Source: WGMK01 sp044359155 (lineage in GTDB: Bacteria > Hydrogenedentota > Hydrogenedentia > Hydrogenedentales > JAEUWI01). Taken from it: a stretch of DNA of 12,287 bases. The notes under the pieces were generated by a model. It was not told where the DNA came from. It did no database searches and was given only the letters and a program-made list of their open reading frames with translations. Position 1 is the first letter of the stretch. Each line of letters starts with the position of its first letter. Both the position numbers and the translations under genes were made by a program. The stretch is taken from positions 1-12,287 of the forward strand of contig JBIKMR010000121.1 in the NCBI GenBank assembly GCA_044359155.1. Direction: 5' to 3'. Shown in pieces: positions 1 to 7,115 of this stretch.

Positions 1-1
1 G

Positions 2-778
2 GCCGACGCCATGGTAGCCGCCATCGAGGCGAAGAACCTGAAGTGGGGCATTGGTTACAACTACCGCATGACCCCGCAGGTGCGGCACGTGCGCAAGCTC
101 GTGGTGGAAGACGGCCTCATCGGCACGCTCATCGAGGCGCGCGGGCGCGGCAAGGAAGACCAGCGCGCAGGCGGCGAAGACCTCGTTGTTCTTGGTGCGC
201 ACGTGATGGACCTGATGCGCTTCTTCATGGGAGACGCCCAACGCTGCATGGCCGACATCACCCACGATGGCCGCACCGCCCTGCCCGCCGACGTACGCGA
301 AGCCAGCGAACCCCTCGGCCCCATTCTGGGCAACCGGGTCAATGCGCTGTTCACTTTCAAAGACGGCGCCACCGGCCACTTCGCCTCGATGAAGAACCCT
401 GGCCCCGAGTGGCTGCGCTTTAGCATCAACCTCTACGGCACCAAAGGCACCATCACCATCAACCTGAACCGCCCCGTGCCCGTCATCAAATGGCTCGACG
501 AAAGCATCTGGAACAGCGGCGTGCGTGGCAAAGCCTGGCAAGACGTGCCAGACATGCCCGCCTACGAAGTGGCCAATAAGGACACTGACACCTTCATCCC
601 CAACGTGGACGACCTGATGGCGGCCATCGCCGAAGACCGCGCCCCAGCCGCCAGCCTGCAAGACGGCGCGCGCGCGGTCGAGATGGTGCAGGCGGTCTTC
701 GCGGCACACACCGCAGGCGGCAAGGTAGACCTGCCCCTGCCCAACCGCGCCCACCCCCTGAAGAACTGGACGGCATGA
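2..778 (+). CDS. Gfo/Idh/MocA family oxidoreductase, C-terminal part (5' truncated by window)
   Basis: The reading frame is open from the first full codon at the window edge, so the N-terminal NAD(P)-binding Rossmann domain and the usual EKP motif lie outside; the ATG at 11 is probably internal. What remains matches the C-terminal half of Gfo/Idh/MocA dehydrogenases: a segment beginning GYNYRMTPQVRHVRKLV, then DGLIGTLIEARGRG, then a GAHVMDLMRFFMGD helix carrying the family's usual active-site histidine. After that come the beta-sheet strands (VNALFTFKDGATGHFAS, INLYGTKGTITI) that form the substrate-binding face. Family members oxidise or epimerise sugars, inositols or related polyols using a bound nicotinamide cofactor in the cytoplasm. 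The substrate cannot be told from this half. The stop codon overlaps the start of the next gene by ATGA, indicating one transcript and coupled translation. Family assignment is firm; specificity is unknown. Confidence 0.88.
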   Translation, partial: ADAMVAAIEAKNLKWGIGYNYRMTPQVRHVRKLVVEDGLIGTLIEARGRGKEDQRAGGEDLVVLGAHVMDLMRFFMGDAQRCMADITHDGRTALPADVREASEPLGPILGNRVNALFTFKDGATGHFASMKNPGPEWLRFSINLYGTKGTITINLNRPVPVIKWLDESIWNSGVRGKAWQDVPDMPAYEVANKDTDTFIPNVDDLMAAIAEDRAPAASLQDGARAVEMVQAVFAAHTAGGKVDLPLPNRAHPLKNWTA

Positions 779-1761
779 AGCGGCCCGGACTCAACGAGCT
801 GCTCGACCTGGTGGTTATTGGCGCAGGGCCAGCGGCCCTTGTGCTGCTGCACGACGCCAAGGCGCGCGGCTTGCGCGCGGTGGCCATCGACAAGGGCCCC
901 CTCTGCGGCGCGCTGCTCCACCACCCCACCTACATGAAATGGTTCAGCACCACGCAGAACCTTGAACTCTGCGGCTTCCCGCTCGCGGCGGAAGACAAGA
1001 ACCCCACACGCCGGGAATACCTGCGCTATTGCCGGCAATTCGTGCAGTACTTCGGGCTGGATATCGTGGGCTATCACGAGGTCACCCGCATCAGCGGCGC
1101 GGCGGGCAGCTTTGAGATCGAAGCGAGAGACCTAGGCAACAAGTCCCACACATGGAACGCGCGCAACCTCTGCGTCGCCACCGGGTTCTACGATTCCCCC
1201 CGCCCCTTGGGCATACCGGGGGAAGACCTGCCCAAGGTGTCCCATCGCTACACCGAGGCCCACGCCTATGCGGGATACGACGTGCTCGTGGTAGGCGCAG
1301 GCTCCAGCGCAGCCGAAGTGGCGCTCGAACTCTGGCGCGAGGGGGCCAACGTAACCATAGCCATGCGCGGCACCGAGTTCGACACCAAGTACTGGATCAA
1401 GCCCGACATCGAGAACCGCATCGCCGAGGGTTCCATCGCTTGCCACCGCAACACGCGCATAGCCGAGATTCGCCCGGACGAGGTTCTGCTCCACACCCAA
1501 GGCGGCGAACCCTTTTCCGTGGCCAACGACTTCGTGCTCGCCATGACCGGTTACGAACCGGACACCACGCTGATAGAAAACGCGGGCGTGCAGGTAAACC
1601 CAACCACCCGCAAGCCCACGATAACTGAGCACTACGAGTCCAACGTTCCGGGCCTCTACATTGCAGGCACCCTTATAGCCGGGGTGGATTCCAACGTGGT
1701 CTTCGTCGAGAACAGCCGGGAACACGGCCCGGTGATTATCAACCAAATCCTCGCATCATAA
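775..1761 (+). CDS. ypdA: YpdA-like FAD/NADPH oxidoreductase (putative bacillithiol disulfide reductase family)
   Basis: This 328-residue protein is the normal length for YpdA. It has an N-terminal FAD fold with GAGPAAL (residues 16-22), the ATG-type motif CVATGFY (133-139), a second dinucleotide fold GAGSSA (174-179) suited to NADPH, and the C-terminal FAD contact GLYIAGTL (293-300). Family signatures include HHPTYMKWFSTTQNLEL, IPGEDLPKVSH, the KYWIKPDIENRI stretch and NDFVLAMTGYEPD. There is no CxxC pair, so it is not thioredoxin reductase. Known YpdA proteins reduce oxidised bacillithiol with NADPH in the cytoplasm. The position of the cysteine proposed as catalytic in S. aureus YpdA (GGGPCG) is alanine 20 here, so that activity is uncertain. 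The start overlaps the upstream stop as ATGA and has only a weak GGA ahead of it, consistent with translational coupling to the Gfo/Idh gene. Family call is strong; substrate is inferred. Confidence 0.88.
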   Translation: MKRPGLNELLDLVVIGAGPAALVLLHDAKARGLRAVAIDKGPLCGALLHHPTYMKWFSTTQNLELCGFPLAAEDKNPTRREYLRYCRQFVQYFGLDIVGYHEVTRISGAAGSFEIEARDLGNKSHTWNARNLCVATGFYDSPRPLGIPGEDLPKVSHRYTEAHAYAGYDVLVVGAGSSAAEVALELWREGANVTIAMRGTEFDTKYWIKPDIENRIAEGSIACHRNTRIAEIRPDEVLLHTQGGEPFSVANDFVLAMTGYEPDTTLIENAGVQVNPTTRKPTITEHYESNVPGLYIAGTLIAGVDSNVVFVENSREHGPVIINQILAS

Positions 1762-1773
1762 GCAATTGGGAGC

Positions 1774-1791
1774 GCAGGGCTACTGCCCTGC
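1774..1791. terminator. GC hairpin between convergent genes
   Basis: GCAGGGC (1774-1780) and GCCCTGC (1785-1791) form a perfect 7-bp stem with loop TACT. It sits 12 bases after the ypdA stop and 18 bases before the stop of the opposing flavoprotein gene. There is no T-run on either side, so it may be a weak bidirectional terminator, an mRNA 3' end stabiliser, or a copy of a dispersed GC-rich palindrome. Confidence 0.4.
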
Positions 1792-1809
1792 CGAGCACGC
1801 AGCGCCAAC

Positions 1810-3384
1810 TCAAAACGGGTCGGGCGTCTTCAGTATCCGCGACACCATGTTGCGCCCCATGATAGCGCTGCTGGTAAGCACTGCCGAGAACAACGCCCCA
1901 CACACCCCTGCCGTGCAGATGTCCTGACCCGTCAGGTACAACCCATGGATCGGCGTGCGCGGGCGCAACCAGTCCTGCTTGAACCGGGCAGGCGTATGCT
2001 CCAAGCCGTATATCTCTCCCTGTGCATGGCCCGTGAAGTGCGCCGTAGACAAGGGCGTGGACACCTCGGCCCAGGCCACCTTGCCCTTCGTCTTCGGGTG
2101 CAGGGTGTATAGGCGTTCGAGCATTTCCTCCTGAAAGGATTCCTTAATCGCCTCATAGGCCTTGGGCCGCTTGTGCCACTTGCTTCCATCAAAGGCAGCA
2201 AAGTCCTCGGGTCTGCCCAGCCCAATCAGTTGCACCGTCGACTTGCCCGGGTGCTCCCGTTCCCATGCCGGGTCCTTGGCGGAAGGGAAGGAGATGTACG
2301 CCGAAGGCAATCGACCACCCGGCGAGCCGTCACCCGTGTAGGGGTCGTAGCACCAATAGTTGTACTTGGGTAGCTTCAGGGCCGCTGCCGTGCCTTCCAG
2401 CCCCACGTAGAGGCACAGGTGCCCTGTGCTGGGTTTGATGGCCGCCAGCGCCGCTTCAATCCCCCAGCGTTCCCGGTCTCCCGGTAGCAGCAGCTTGTCG
2501 TGCGTGGCGCGCACGCCCGCATCCGAGATGATTGTTTCGGCCTCGATGACCGCCCCATTCGCCAGCCGCACTCCGCTCACGCCACGCCGCTCCACGCGGA
2601 TGTGATCCACGCTGCAACGCAGCGCCACTTCTCCCCCGTGTTCCTCGATGGTCTTCACAATGGATCGGGGAATCGCCGACGCGCCACCCACCGGATAACT
2701 GCCGCCATCGCGATAGTGATGCACCACCATCGCGTGGATGGCGAAGCTGGCCTCGCCAGGCGGCAGTCCATAGTCCCCGCATTGCGTGCATAGCAACGTA
2801 ATCAGGTCTTCGTTCTTGGTCAGCCCGCGCAGGAATTCATACACCGTTTGCGAGGCGTGCTTCAGGAAACGCCGCTTCATGAACCCGCCCGCTATCGCGG
2901 CAAGGGGAGAAGGCAGCGCACGCTCAGCAAAGAAGTTTTGCTGCGATTGCACGGCGTCGCGCACCGCCGCCCAATAAGCGCGTATAGCCTTCTCTTCTTT
3001 CGGGAAATATCCAATCCACTGCTTTATCTGCGCTTCCGACCCCGGCACAAAGTCATAGCGCTTGCCGTCAATGATGGCCACATCGTAGGGCGAGCCCATC
3101 GTTGCCCATTGCAGTTGACGGTTCGACACATAATCGAAGATGCGACGCTCGACGGAGGTCTCCCGGTGTACCCCGCCCACGTAATGCACGCCCACGTCCC
3201 ACTCGAATTCCTTGCGCTTGAAGGTGTGGCAGAATCCGCCGGGCTCGTAGTGCTGTTCCAGCACCAGTACCTTCCAGCCCTCTTTAGCCAAGATGCAGGC
3301 CGTGGCCAAACCGCCAATGCCGGAGCCAATGATGATGGCGTCCCATACTTGTTTAGACAGGGCTGGGCTGTATCGCGTGAGCAT
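1810..3384 (-). CDS. FAD-dependent oxidoreductase of the retinol saturase / carotenoid isomerase (CrtI-like) family
   Basis: The 524-residue protein opens with an FAD-binding Rossmann motif GSGIGG (residues 20-25) and the ribose-binding glutamate at the end of VLVLEQH (E43), followed by GGFCHTF. It ends with GLYLTGQDICTAGVCGAL (from 481), the hallmark C-terminal FAD contact of phytoene desaturase relatives. Resemblance is closest to all-trans-retinol 13,14-reductase and CrtISO-like proteins: note VGVHYVGG near the N-terminus, a PPGEASFAIHAMVVHHY stretch and the YPVGGASAIP segment. Known members saturate, desaturate or isomerise polyene lipids such as retinol and carotenoids. No carotenoid or retinoid genes are visible nearby, so the substrate is unknown. 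The ATG is supported by GGAG at 3390-3393, 5 bases upstream. There is no signal peptide. It is divergent from the alpha/beta hydrolase gene and could share a control region with it. Family call is strong. Confidence 0.88.
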   Translation of the reverse strand: MLTRYSPALSKQVWDAIIIGSGIGGLATACILAKEGWKVLVLEQHYEPGGFCHTFKRKEFEWDVGVHYVGGVHRETSVERRIFDYVSNRQLQWATMGSPYDVAIIDGKRYDFVPGSEAQIKQWIGYFPKEEKAIRAYWAAVRDAVQSQQNFFAERALPSPLAAIAGGFMKRRFLKHASQTVYEFLRGLTKNEDLITLLCTQCGDYGLPPGEASFAIHAMVVHHYRDGGSYPVGGASAIPRSIVKTIEEHGGEVALRCSVDHIRVERRGVSGVRLANGAVIEAETIISDAGVRATHDKLLLPGDRERWGIEAALAAIKPSTGHLCLYVGLEGTAAALKLPKYNYWCYDPYTGDGSPGGRLPSAYISFPSAKDPAWEREHPGKSTVQLIGLGRPEDFAAFDGSKWHKRPKAYEAIKESFQEEMLERLYTLHPKTKGKVAWAEVSTPLSTAHFTGHAQGEIYGLEHTPARFKQDWLRPRTPIHGLYLTGQDICTAGVCGALFSAVLTSSAIMGRNMVSRILKTPDPF

Positions 3385-3389
3385 AAGCG

Positions 3390-3393
3390 CTCC
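3390..3393 (-). promoter_or_regulatory. Ribosome binding site of the flavoprotein gene
   Basis: GGAG on the - strand lies 5 bases before the ATG whose first base is 3384. It supports this start over other in-frame options. Confidence 0.6.
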
Positions 3394-3443
3394 ACGGGCG
3401 GCGTTGCGCGGCCCGGATTGGTATGAATCTCCTCCTACGTTGT

Positions 3444-3479
3444 AGCCCGGAAAGCCCTTGGATGTAAAGCACCGGGCTT
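3444..3479. repeat. Imperfect inverted repeats in divergent intergenic region
   Basis: The 128 bases between the divergent flavoprotein and hydrolase genes contain AGCCCGG (3444-3450) facing CCGGGCT (3472-3478), and a competing inner pair AAGCCC (3452-3457) facing GGGCTT (3474-3479). Another CCCGG follows at 3483-3487. The two pairings cannot both form. This could be a dispersed GC-rich palindrome or an operator region between the divergent promoters. I cannot pick out convincing -35/-10 boxes. Confidence 0.35.
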
Positions 3480-3512
3480 GATCCCGGCGGGGAAATCAGG
3501 TAGTACATCGCA

Positions 3513-4433
3513 ATGTACAAGCCCACCAGAAAAATCATTGTTGTCGTTTTGCTCTGTCTGCTCGCTGCCATGGGGATAGGAGGAGTCATGATCTTCCGAG
3601 GTCCCGAGGGCGAATACTTCGACAGCGCCGGGGCGCGCATCCACTACACCGACGAAGGCAGCGGCGTCCCTGTTATCCTCGTGCATGGCTTTGCGGCGAA
3701 CGCCAACCTCAACTGGCGCCTGCCTGGCATCATCAATCGCCTGAAGAAAGAGTACCGGGTAATTGCCATGGACACCCGCGCGCACGGCTTCTCAGACAAG
3801 CCCCACGACACCGGCAAGTACGGTATGAACATGGTAGATGACGTGGCGCGCCTCATGGACCACCTCAAGATAGAGAAAGCCCACCTCGCCGGTTACAGCA
3901 TGGGCGGGTTTATCAGCCTGGCCTTCGCGGGGAAATACCCGGAGCGCCTGCTATCCCTCACCCAGGGCGGCTCTGGCTGGTATCCGCGTGGGCAATACCC
4001 TGATCTTGTGCAGACTGTGCCGAAGTCGCTCGAGGCCGGAACTGGATTTGAACCCATCGTTCGGTTCATGGAACCCAAGGATGCGTGGTTCCTCGAACGG
4101 CGCATCAAGACCATCAACTTCTTCCTCTGCTGGATGAACGATGAAGTCGCCATGGGCCGGTGCTTTGGCGAGATGGAAACCTTGGAAGGATCGGAAGTAC
4201 AACTCCGCAGCAAAACCTTCCCCTCGCTGGGCATCATGGGCACCAAGGATCCCTTGCGGAAATCTGCTGAGTTCATGGTGGAACGTGCCGGCAACCATAA
4301 ACTGCACTGGATTGAAGGTGCGGACCACATGACCACGCTCGGAAATCGTAAATATGTTGCCGAGTTCACGCAGACGCTGTTGGACTTTCTGGCGGAGAAC
4401 ACCCCTAAGCCTGTCCAAGCCGCCGCGCACTGA
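3513..4433 (+). CDS. Membrane-anchored alpha/beta hydrolase
   Basis: This 306-residue protein starts with a short basic stretch (KPTRK) and one hydrophobic segment (about residues 8-28), a signal anchor without a lipobox, so the enzyme probably sits on the outer face of the inner membrane. The core follows the standard alpha/beta hydrolase order: oxyanion loop HGF (58-60), RAHGFSDKP (89-97), nucleophile elbow GYSMGG with Ser129, acid Asp246 in GTKDP, and His272 in GADHM. The triad is complete. Family members cleave esters, lactones, epoxides or C-C bonds; the substrate here cannot be told. The 3513 ATG has only a distant AGG (3498-3500) ahead of it. A second in-frame ATG at 3588 has a strong AGGAGG and would remove the anchor. 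It converges on rarD with 8 bases between stops. Family is certain, location is likely. Confidence 0.9.
   Translation: MYKPTRKIIVVVLLCLLAAMGIGGVMIFRGPEGEYFDSAGARIHYTDEGSGVPVILVHGFAANANLNWRLPGIINRLKKEYRVIAMDTRAHGFSDKPHDTGKYGMNMVDDVARLMDHLKIEKAHLAGYSMGGFISLAFAGKYPERLLSLTQGGSGWYPRGQYPDLVQTVPKSLEAGTGFEPIVRFMEPKDAWFLERRIKTINFFLCWMNDEVAMGRCFGEMETLEGSEVQLRSKTFPSLGIMGTKDPLRKSAEFMVERAGNHKLHWIEGADHMTTLGNRKYVAEFTQTLLDFLAENTPKPVQAAAH
3578..3590 (+). promoter_or_regulatory. Possible internal ribosome binding site and alternative start in the hydrolase gene
   Basis: AGGAGGAG (3578-3585) precedes an in-frame ATG at 3588-3590 (residue Met26). Starting there would give a protein with a complete hydrolase core but no membrane segment. 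The same bases encode Gly-Gly in the long form, so the match may be a by-product of coding. Confidence 0.35.
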
Positions 4434-4441
4434 CTACTTGG

Positions 4442-5362
4442 CTATTCCACCGGCAACGGCGTAAGCGCGTGCTGCCTGCGAGACGTACGCACCATGTCTA
4501 TAGTATAGATAGCCAGCGCCACCCAGATGCATCCAAAGGCCAGCAGCTTCACTTGGTCGAAGGGTTCGTTAAACAGGAACACGGCCACGCAGAACGACAA
4601 GGTCGGGGCGAAATATTGGAGTATCCCCAAGCTGGTCAGGCTCATGCGCAGGGCCGCATACCCAAAAAGCAGCAACGGCACCATGGTGACAAAGCCCGAA
4701 CTGACCAGTAGGAACAAGTCGTAGGTGTTATCAAAGCTGTAATCCAGTGTTCCCTCTGAAGATTTCCAAAGTAAGTAGCCGATGGCAAAGGGCGACGCAA
4801 ATACCAGCTCAATCGTCAAGCCATTCATGGCATCAATCTTTGCCTGCTTGCGAATCACGCCATAGATGCACCAGCTGATTGCCAAGGCCAAGGCAATCCA
4901 CGGAAGCACGCCCAGTCGCAATATCATCTGTAACACGCCCGCCGTTGCCAGCAACACTGACGCCGTCTGCCAAGGACGCAACTTCTCTTTAAGCAACAAG
5001 ACCCCCGCCAGCACGCTGAAGAGTGGGTTGATAAAGTAACCCAGACTGGTTTCCAACACATGGCCATGCGTAACGGCCCAAGTGAACAACAACCAGTTGG
5101 CAACTATGCACAACATGGACAGAAGAAAGGGCAGCGCTTTCTTTAGGTCAAATAGGTTCTTCCTTAACACGTTCCGGCCATAACCAAGTGCTTTAATGAT
5201 ACTTAAGAAGAACAAAGTCCAGAGCACCCGGTGGGCAATAATCTCGAAAGACTCAATGTGCTTAAGCAAGACAAAGAAGATAGGCGACACACCCCACCAG
5301 ACATAGGCTGCAACAGCCGAGCTTACGCCCCGGTATTCCCCCTTGTTCTCGTCAGCACTCAT
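4442..5362 (-). CDS. rarD: EamA-family transporter RarD
   Basis: The 306-residue, highly hydrophobic protein fits ten membrane helices arranged as two EamA repeats (about residues 13-150 and 155-290). It carries segments typical of E. coli RarD: AAYVWWGVSPIFF near the N-terminus, IAHRVLWTLFF, NWLLFTWAV, LETSLGYFINPL, GVIRKQAKI, LGILQYFAPTLSF and IWVALAIYTID. RarD belongs to the drug/metabolite transporter superfamily in the inner membrane. The name comes from an old chloramphenicol-sensitivity observation and the physiological substrate is not settled. No clear Shine-Dalgarno lies before the ATG, only a purine-rich AAGAAGAAA about 10 bases away. Eye-counted lines within the gene are about 40-53% GC, against about 68% in a line of the flavoprotein gene, which could reflect transfer or simply membrane-protein codon use. 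It lies downstream of dnaN on the same strand with 154 bases between them, including a strong hairpin, so it is probably transcribed separately. Confidence 0.92.
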   Translation of the reverse strand: MSADENKGEYRGVSSAVAAYVWWGVSPIFFVLLKHIESFEIIAHRVLWTLFFLSIIKALGYGRNVLRKNLFDLKKALPFLLSMLCIVANWLLFTWAVTHGHVLETSLGYFINPLFSVLAGVLLLKEKLRPWQTASVLLATAGVLQMILRLGVLPWIALALAISWCIYGVIRKQAKIDAMNGLTIELVFASPFAIGYLLWKSSEGTLDYSFDNTYDLFLLVSSGFVTMVPLLLFGYAALRMSLTSLGILQYFAPTLSFCVAVFLFNEPFDQVKLLAFGCIWVALAIYTIDMVRTSRRQHALTPLPVE

Positions 5363-5402
5363 ACCAAAAAGTTTCTTCTTTGCTTAAAGCCGCTGGATGC
5401 AA

Positions 5403-5437
5403 CACCGCCGGCGCACTCTTAGAAGTGGCCGGCGGTG
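5403..5437 (-). terminator. Strong hairpin downstream of dnaN
   Basis: CACCGCCGGC (5403-5412) pairs perfectly with GCCGGCGGTG (5428-5437). After one bulged G the stem continues with CACT/AGTG (5414-5417 and 5424-5427), leaving a 6-base loop. On the - strand it lies 80 bases after the dnaN stop and 41 bases before the rarD start. There is no T-run after it, so it may attenuate or stabilise transcripts rather than act as a classic intrinsic terminator. Confidence 0.5.
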
Positions 5438-5475
5438 CGGTAACGCTATTCAGGTTCCCGTCATGCCCCTCTGCC

Positions 5476-5491
5476 CATAACAAACGTTATG
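5476..5491. repeat. Short palindrome CATAAC-4-GTTATG after dnaN
   Basis: CATAACAAACGTTATG is a 6-bp inverted repeat with a 4-base spacer, starting 25 bases beyond the dnaN stop on its transcript side. It could be a weak hairpin or an operator for rarD. No known binding-site consensus is recognised. Confidence 0.3.
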
Positions 5492-5516
5492 CAGACTTTG
5501 GCACTCGGGATTCACT

Positions 5517-6623
5517 CTACATGCGGATGGGCATAACCACGTTCACGTAGCTATCATCGGGCGCATCCGTATAGGGCTTAATAACCCCGGGGCTGCTGGA
5601 ATCCTTCAGCACCAGGCACGTCTTGTCCGTGTCAATACGGCGCACGACATCCAGAACGAAGTCTGGGTTGAATGCTATCTCGACCCGCTCGAAGTCATAC
5701 TCGGCCGGCATCTCTTCTTCATACTCACCAACCTCCGGCGTGGTCACACGTAAGGTGAGCATGTTATCCGCAAACTGGAAACGTACGGAATTGAACTTGT
5801 CGTTCGTCATCGTGCGCGTGCGGCGAACCGCTTCCATGAATTTCATCGTATCAAGCACGGCTTCCTTGTCGTGCTTCTTCGGAATCACCATCTCGTAGTT
5901 CGGGAAGTTACCCTCAATCAAGGCCGTCAGCATACGCACCGTTCCAAACTCGAAAGAGGCCTGGCTCTCGTCAAGGTAGATGCGCACATCACCTTCATCA
6001 CCCAGCAACCGCTCTAGCTCATGAATCATCTTGGCAGGAATGATGACGCGCGCCTCGGCATTCTCGGGCACGCCCTCCGTATCCAGCGACAAACTCATGC
6101 GGCGACCATCCGTAGCCACCACAGTCAACTTCCCATTGCCCAACTCAAACAGCAGCCCCGTCAAGTTGTAACGAGCCTGATCGCTACAAATGGCAAACGA
6201 AGACTTGTTGAACAACTTCTTCAACGTCTTTTGCTGCATTACGATGGGTTCCGTGCCATCGAAAGTACGAATGGGCGGGAACTCATCCGGAGACAAGCTG
6301 AACAAACGTGTGTCGATCTTGCCGCAAGTCAGCTCAATCAGGTTGTTGCTGCTCAGGTGAAGCGTGATGTCTCCATCCGGCAATTCCGCAAGGATGCTCG
6401 AAAGGCGCTGCGAGGAGACCGTCAAGGCGCCCTCCTGTTCAACGCGGCAATCCACGGTACACTCGATGCTCACCTTTAAGTCTGTGGCCGCCACGCGTAT
6501 CGTGCCGCCACTGGCTTCAATGAGCAAGTGCGACAAGATGGGCAACGCCGACTTGGCCGCCACCACGGTCTTTACCCGGTTGACAGTCTCTAAAAGGTCC
6601 TGCCGGGGAATCGTAATCTTCAT
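5517..6623 (-). CDS. dnaN: DNA polymerase III beta subunit (sliding clamp)
   Basis: From the ATG at 6623 this encodes 368 residues, the normal length for a bacterial beta clamp with three similar domains of about 120 residues each. The start MKITIPRQDLLE, LPILSHLLIEA and AATDLKVSI mark domain I; VVATDGRRMSLS marks domain II. LIEGNFPNYEMVIP marks the domain II/III region, and the chain ends in VNVVMPIRM, the usual C-terminal clamp motif. The ring-shaped dimer tethers DNA polymerase III to DNA and recruits other replication and repair proteins. A TTG two codons upstream (6629) could also initiate. The ATG is preferred because GGGAG (6632-6636) lies 8 bases before it but only 2 bases before the TTG. 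The gene points away from a non-coding stretch rich in DnaA-box cores. dnaA is not adjacent; a PilB/GspE gene occupies that position. Confidence 0.98.
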   Translation of the reverse strand: MKITIPRQDLLETVNRVKTVVAAKSALPILSHLLIEASGGTIRVAATDLKVSIECTVDCRVEQEGALTVSSQRLSSILAELPDGDITLHLSSNNLIELTCGKIDTRLFSLSPDEFPPIRTFDGTEPIVMQQKTLKKLFNKSSFAICSDQARYNLTGLLFELGNGKLTVVATDGRRMSLSLDTEGVPENAEARVIIPAKMIHELERLLGDEGDVRIYLDESQASFEFGTVRMLTALIEGNFPNYEMVIPKKHDKEAVLDTMKFMEAVRRTRTMTNDKFNSVRFQFADNMLTLRVTTPEVGEYEEEMPAEYDFERVEIAFNPDFVLDVVRRIDTDKTCLVLKDSSSPGVIKPYTDAPDDSYVNVVMPIRM

Positions 6624-6631
6624 GGACAAAG

Positions 6632-6636
6632 CTCCC
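6632..6636 (-). promoter_or_regulatory. Ribosome binding site of dnaN
   Basis: GGGAG on the - strand is 8 bases before the ATG at 6623 and only 2 bases before the alternative TTG at 6629. It decides the start in favour of ATG. Confidence 0.7.
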
Positions 6637-6947
6637 TGTTCCGGTGCTGTATAAAGTAACTCATTTCTTCAAGAGGCTTTATTAGATGTAAATCAAGTCG
6701 TATCAGCAGTAGGGCTGTTAATACCGGGGAAAACCTATACAAGGCCCGGTGTCCACAGCACTTACCTTGTGCATGTCATCTTAGCAAGTCGTTCATTGCG
6801 GGGACAAGCATCCACAAGCAATTTTCTTCCCGCCCGACACCCCGCCGAAAGAGTGCCCCAATTGTGGAATTCTCTCACTGAATCCTGCACCCAACCTACA
6901 ATTTCAGAGGGCGTGTGGAATGCCGCCAAAACGCCCGATCGGAAATT

Positions 6948-6956
6948 TTATCCACA
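6948..6956 (+). promoter_or_regulatory. Perfect DnaA box TTATCCACA
   Basis: Exact match to the DnaA-box consensus used across most bacteria, here flanked by AAATT on the left and CCCC on the right. It is the strongest single DnaA site in the non-coding region and lies 325 bases from the dnaN start. Confidence 0.8.
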
Positions 6957-7070
6957 CCCCTATTTTCTCTGTCAAAGACTTGTCCAGACTATGCTTAGAA
7001 AGTTTCACCCCAGCAACTTTCCGGGATCTACCAAGGGGACATCACCCCATAGTTTAACAGTGCTAGACAG

Positions 7071-7115
7071 TATAAGTAATTGAAATAAAGTAACTTACAA
7101 AAAATAACATTAAAC
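7071..7115. other. AT-rich tract, candidate DNA unwinding element
   Basis: Only 7 of 45 bases are G or C, the most AT-rich stretch I noticed in the window. It directly abuts the tandem DnaA-like boxes at 7116-7132, the arrangement expected for the duplex-unwinding site of an origin. Confidence 0.6.

Noticed and set aside
3513..3584. Lipoprotein signal in the hydrolase N-terminus (Cys15)
   Set aside because: The residues before the cysteine are VLL, not a lipobox with a small residue at -1; a signal anchor fits better.
6624..6629. TTG start for dnaN at 6629
   Set aside because: The ribosome site GGGAG is only 2 bases from the TTG but 8 from the ATG at 6623, and most clamps begin at the MKI-like residue.
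6651..6661. 11-base direct repeat ATAAAGTAACT at 6651-6661 and 7085-7095
   Set aside because: The first 10 bases also occur at 5031-5040 inside rarD coding sequence, so the match is probably chance in AT-rich DNA.
6769..7083. 104-residue open frame on the + strand in the dnaN-pilB gap
   Set aside because: It runs through several DnaA-box cores including the perfect one, has no ribosome site, and has low-complexity, unfamiliar composition. Judged non-coding.
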